Source of the DNA: Candidatus Eiseniibacteriota bacterium
GTDB taxonomy: Bacteria > Eisenbacteria > RBG-16-71-46 > JAFGJU01
Assembly: GCA_016928935.1 (NCBI GenBank)
Contig: JAFGJU010000040.1
Location: 1 to 9,926 of the forward strand
Direction of reading: 5' to 3'
DNA: 9,926 nt
Part shown: piece by piece, positions 6,347-9,926 of the stretch
Layout: each line of letters begins with the position of its first letter
Position numbering within the stretch: the stretch's first letter is position 1
Program-made: the position numbers and the translations under genes
The notes under the pieces: generated by a model
Told to the model about the DNA's origin: nothing
The model's database searches: none
Seen by the model: only the letters and a program-made list of their open reading frames with translations

Positions 6347-6360
6347 GGAGAGACCAGTTG
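6347..6360 (+). promoter_or_regulatory. Ribosome binding site that decides the TTG start of the kinase
   Basis: GGAG at 6347-6350 lies 7 nt before TTG at 6358. The competing GTG at 6289 has only GGA touching the start codon. This favours the shorter protein. Confidence 0.5.
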
Positions 6361-8127
6361 CCGAAGAAAACGGACCAGACCGAGCCGCGCTCCCAGCGAC
6401 CCAAGCAGAAAAGCCCCAAGGCGTTCGCCGCCCTGTCGAGGGAGCTCCTGCTACAGGCCGGCAAGGGCACAACGCGACTCGACTTTCTGCGCGAAGTGAC
6501 CCGCCTCATACTCGAGTTCTCGGGCTGCAATGCCGTGGAGTTCTGGCTGAGGGAACAAGACAGATGTTTCCGGTGCGTCGGAAGGCTCGACCGGGCCAGT
6601 GGAGGGCAGTCTCCGCATTTCGAGTTCGACACCTTGCCCCAGTTCCAGACGGACGCGACTGGTCTCGTGGCGCTTCCCGAGACGGCGACTCAGGTGGAGC
6701 GGCTGGGCGCGGCGATTCTCAGGGGCGAGCTGGCGCCGTCCGCCGCCTCGACCCTGGCCAAGGGCTCCTTCTGGGTGGCGGACACCGACCTACCCGTTTC
6801 GTTGTCTCGCAGAGACGGACAGACGAGCAGCCTGGACAACGTCGTGTTGGGAGGCGAGTATCGGTCAGTTGCCATGATCCCGCTGGAACGCGCGGAGGGC
6901 ACCGAGGGCATCATGCTGTTGAAGAGCAGGAGCCCGGGCGTCTTCGGGGAGTCCGCCGTGCACCCGTACGAACAGCTCGCCACCAACTTGACCCTGGCGC
7001 TGACGCATCAGAAGACTCAGTCTGCCCTGGCCGAACGAGTGAAGGAGATGACGTGCCTGTACAGCATAACGCAGGCGTCGGAGGACCCGGGGCTTCAGCT
7101 GGACGAGATCCTGTCCGGGATAGTGAGGCTGCTGCCGCCGTCGTGGCAGTACCCCGACGTGGCCGCTGCCAGGATCACTCTCGACGGCAAGACGTACGAA
7201 ACCCCCGGTTACGGGGAGGCCAGCCAGCGGCAATCGGCGGAACTCGTGGTGCGCGGCGAAACCAGGGGAGCGGTGGAGGTCGTTTACACCCAGGAGAAGC
7301 CGCAGCTCGACGAAGGGCCGTTCATGAAAGAGGAGCGAGGCCTTCTGGACGCCGTCGCGAGTCAGGTCTCGCTGGTGGTGGAACGCAGACTGGCCGAGGA
7401 GGACAGAGTGCGGCTCCAGGAGCAGCTGCGTCACGCGGACAGGTTGGCCACCATCGGCCAATTGGCCGCGGGAGTCGCGCACGAACTCAACGAACCTCTC
7501 GGAAACATACTGGGGTTTGCCCAGCTTGCCAAGAAGACGGCCTCCCTACCCGACCAGGCGCGGCAGGACATAGAGAAGATAATAGGAGCCTGCCTGCACG
7601 CCAGGGAGGTCATAAAGAAACTGATGATGTTCGCCCGCCAGACCCCGCCCAAGAAGGTGCAGGTCAACCTGAACCAGCTCGTACAGGAGGGACTGTATTT
7701 CCTGGAAGCGAGGTGTGCGCGGCAGGGCATAGAGGTGATACGGATACTGGACCCGGACCTGCCTGAGATCACTGCGGACTCCGCCCAGCTCTACCAGGTG
7801 CTGGTGAACCTGGCGGTGAACGCCCTGCAGGCAATGCCCCAGGGCGGGAAGCTCACGCTCAGGACGGCCAGGTCGGACGACCGCATATCTCTGGTGGTCG
7901 AGGACACGGGCGAGGGCATGGACGAGAAAGTGCTGAAGAAGATCTTCATGCCCTTCTTCACTACCAAAGAGGTGGGACAGGGTCTCGGCCTTGGGCTGGC
8001 CGTGGTGCACGGAATAGTCAGCGGACACATGGGTTCCATCAGGGTCCAGAGCAAGCCGGGTGAGGGGTCTCGTTTCGAGGTGATACTGCCCGTCTCGAGC
8101 CCCGGCGAAGACGAGGAGGTCGGTTAG
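6358..8127 (+). CDS. Soluble sensor histidine kinase with two GAF-type sensor regions
   Basis: Kinase partner of the next gene; it should autophosphorylate on His and pass the phosphate to the regulator. With the chosen TTG start it has 589 aa. A basic tail (1-25) is followed by a GAF-like region (about 37-217), a second GAF-like region (about 228-342) containing LYSITQ and LLPPSWQYPDV, a coiled-coil linker, HisKA with His375 in GVAHELNEPLGN, and HATPase with N-box NLAVNALQAMP (484-494), VEDTGEGM (514-521) and GLGLGL (542-547). No membrane segment or signal peptide is visible, so it should sense a cytoplasmic signal; which one is unknown. TTG at 6358 has GGAG at 6347-6350 with 7-nt spacing. 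An in-frame GTG at 6289 would add 23 Arg-rich residues but has no usable ribosome binding site and sits at a hairpin edge. The stop is 1 nt before the regulator's ATG. Confidence 0.93.
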   Translation: MPKKTDQTEPRSQRPKQKSPKAFAALSRELLLQAGKGTTRLDFLREVTRLILEFSGCNAVEFWLREQDRCFRCVGRLDRASGGQSPHFEFDTLPQFQTDATGLVALPETATQVERLGAAILRGELAPSAASTLAKGSFWVADTDLPVSLSRRDGQTSSLDNVVLGGEYRSVAMIPLERAEGTEGIMLLKSRSPGVFGESAVHPYEQLATNLTLALTHQKTQSALAERVKEMTCLYSITQASEDPGLQLDEILSGIVRLLPPSWQYPDVAAARITLDGKTYETPGYGEASQRQSAELVVRGETRGAVEVVYTQEKPQLDEGPFMKEERGLLDAVASQVSLVVERRLAEEDRVRLQEQLRHADRLATIGQLAAGVAHELNEPLGNILGFAQLAKKTASLPDQARQDIEKIIGACLHAREVIKKLMMFARQTPPKKVQVNLNQLVQEGLYFLEARCARQGIEVIRILDPDLPEITADSAQLYQVLVNLAVNALQAMPQGGKLTLRTARSDDRISLVVEDTGEGMDEKVLKKIFMPFFTTKEVGQGLGLGLAVVHGIVSGHMGSIRVQSKPGEGSRFEVILPVSSPGEDEEVG

Positions 8128-8128
8128 A

Positions 8129-9481
<1,353 letters not shown>

Positions 9482-9514
9482 GCCGGCGGCACACCCCGTC
9501 TCCGCCACGAGGCG

Positions 9515-9589
9515 CCGTGTCCCCCTTAGAGCAGACGCCCGCGACCCCGCTGGCGTCCACGGGCCCGGAGCGCCCCGTGTCCCCCTCAG
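9515..9589. repeat. Pair of 15-bp direct repeats, 60 bp apart
   Basis: CCGTGTCCCCCTTAG (9515-9529) and CCGTGTCCCCCTCAG (9575-9589) differ at one base and start exactly 60 bp apart. The perfect inverted repeat GACGCC-N12-GGCGTC (9534-9557) lies between them. The function is unknown. Confidence 0.6.
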
Positions 9590-9710
9590 GATGGATTGGC
9601 CGAGTGGTGCGACTTCCACGGCCGCCGACACGCCGTCTCGCTCTACTCGGAGCCCCGACCGTCCGTTGGGGAAATTCTCCCCGCCGGTTCAAATCTCCCC
9701 GACCCAACCC
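9590..9710 (+). other. tRNA-like segment, probably a decayed tRNA or chance match
   Basis: TGGCCGAGTGG (9597-9607) fits the tRNA A-box/D-arm consensus, and its GCCG pairs with CGGC (9619-9622) as a D stem. GGTTCAAATCT (9686-9696) fits the T-loop/B-box with one mismatch. A GGGGA-N5-TCCCC hairpin (9668-9682) sits where a serine- or leucine-type variable arm would be. However, the T stem and acceptor stem do not pair, no clean anticodon arm is visible, the D loop is 16 nt, and the A-to-B distance of 89 nt is about 30 nt too long. It is not called as a functional tRNA. Confidence 0.2.
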
Positions 9711-9725
9711 CCGGTCTCGCGGCCG

Positions 9726-9741
9726 CGCAACCGGGCTTGCG
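9726..9741. promoter_or_regulatory. Candidate upstream activator site for the NtrC-family regulator
   Basis: CGCAA-N6-TTGCG is a 16-bp dyad centred at 9733.5, about 126 bp upstream of the predicted start at ~9860, where enhancer sites of sigma-54 activators usually lie. A further CCGCAA half-site at 9767-9772 pairs by symmetry with TTGCGG at 9737-9742. Assigning it to the regulator at 8129 is inference. Confidence 0.4.
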
Positions 9742-9833
9742 GCGCAGCATTCGGCGCGAGCGGCTTCCGCAACTTCTTCCATTACAATCCATTACCAGCA
9801 TTCAGCTCCAGGCATGCCCGGCTTCTGCCCATC

Positions 9834-9848
9834 TGGCACGAATCTGGC
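9834..9848 (+). promoter_or_regulatory. Sigma-54 (-24/-12) promoter for the gene at 9898
   Basis: TGGCACG (9834-9840) is a perfect -24 element. After the correct 4 bp follows TGGC (9845-9848), which differs from TTGC at one base but keeps the essential GC. GG and GC are at the invariant spacing. Transcription should start near 9860, about 38 nt before the ATG. The regulator gene just upstream encodes the matching activator type. Confidence 0.75.
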
Positions 9849-9897
9849 CTTATGGAGCGGCCGGAATGCTCAAACCATTGGGAAGGAGGTTTCACCA

Positions 9898-9926
9898 ATG
9901 AGCACAGTGTTGGACAAGGGTAAGAG
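9898..9926 (+). CDS. Start of an unidentified gene, cut by the window edge
   Basis: ATG at 9898 is preceded by AAGGAGGT (9883-9890), a near-perfect Shine-Dalgarno with 7-nt spacing, so a well-translated gene starts here. Only MSTVLDKGK plus part of a tenth codon (Ser or Arg) is inside the window, too little to identify a family. Its sigma-54 promoter and position make it the probable target of the kinase-regulator pair. Confidence 0.7.

Larger units (their letters stand above)
5952..6357. other. Divergent intergenic region between rplU and the histidine kinase
   Basis: About 400 nt with no convincing gene. It holds the rplU promoter on the left and a weaker candidate promoter for the kinase on the right. 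Inverted repeats built on CTTG/CAAG are present: GCTTGTCAAGC (6023-6033), CAAGACTCTTG (6111-6121), and CTTGAC-N4-GTCAAG (6246-6261). A small hairpin CTCCA-N3-TGGAG (6277-6289) lies before the kinase. Two short open frames here lack ribosome binding sites and family signatures. Confidence 0.5.
9482..9897. other. Structured intergenic region upstream of the sigma-54 promoter
   Basis: Just over 400 nt with no convincing gene on either strand. In order it holds two 15-bp direct repeats 60 bp apart (9515 and 9575), an inverted repeat GACGCC-N12-GGCGTC (9534-9557), tRNA-like A and B boxes (9597-9607 and 9686-9696) with two stable hairpins, a dyad CGCAA-N6-TTGCG (9726-9741), a less GC-rich patch with CATT repeats (9779-9802), the sigma-54 promoter and the Shine-Dalgarno of the next gene. 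Confidence 0.6.

Noticed and set aside
6289..6357. N-terminal extension of the kinase from GTG at 6289
   Set aside because: GGA abuts the GTG, leaving no spacing, the GTG sits at the edge of a CTCCA/TGGAG hairpin, and the added residues are Arg-rich and outside any domain.
6564..7766. 400-codon open frame in another frame of the kinase gene
   Set aside because: The other frame encodes all HisKA/HATPase motifs; this one is Gly/Arg/Ala-rich shadow sequence.

Overview
The window comes from a GC-rich Gram-negative bacterium. Four genes of the KDO branch of lipopolysaccharide synthesis are present (kdsB, kdsA, a partial kdsD, plus pyrG, which supplies CTP). Ribosomal proteins L21 and L27 and a sigma-54 activator confirm a bacterium. 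AGG, AGA and ATA codons are used freely and several genes start with GTG or TTG. The lineage cannot be named from the sequence alone; an uncultured or deltaproteobacterial-like lineage is a guess.

Left two thirds (1-5951, all minus strand). In transcription order: rplU (L21), rpmA (L27), the alpha and beta subunits of a class I [4Fe-4S] fumarate hydratase, kdsB, pyrG, kdsA, and the first ~39 codons of a KdsD-like arabinose-5-phosphate isomerase cut by the window edge. kdsB to kdsD forms a coherent pathway: KdsD makes arabinose-5-P, KdsA condenses it with PEP, KdsB activates KDO with CTP, and PyrG makes the CTP. kdsB and pyrG are 4 nt apart. The other gaps are 34-150 nt, so the stretch could be one long operon or two or three units. 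A good sigma-70-type promoter (TTGACA, 17 bp, extended -10) lies just upstream of rplU. A run of 7-nt repeats covers the kdsA-kdsD junction and the likely kdsD start. The obgE gene that usually follows rpmA is absent; fumarase takes its place.

Middle (5952-6357) is a divergent intergenic region with no convincing gene. It carries the rplU promoter, a weaker candidate promoter for the rightward genes, and several CTTG/CAAG inverted repeats.

Right third (plus strand). A soluble histidine kinase with two GAF-type sensor regions is followed, after 1 nt, by an NtrC-family response regulator with receiver, AAA+ (with GAFTGA) and Fis-type HTH domains. After a 416-nt gap comes the start of a new gene at 9898 with a near-perfect Shine-Dalgarno. 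Upstream of it is a strong sigma-54 (-24/-12) promoter and, about 126 bp upstream of the predicted transcription start, a dyad CGCAA-N6-TTGCG in the place where such activators bind. The simplest reading is that the kinase/regulator pair switches on the gene beginning at 9898. That gap also holds tRNA-like boxes, hairpins and a pair of 15-bp direct repeats that the genes do not explain.

Most of the window is ordinary housekeeping. The best candidate for something not yet described is the sigma-54 two-component circuit and its unseen target, together with the structured 9482-9833 region.
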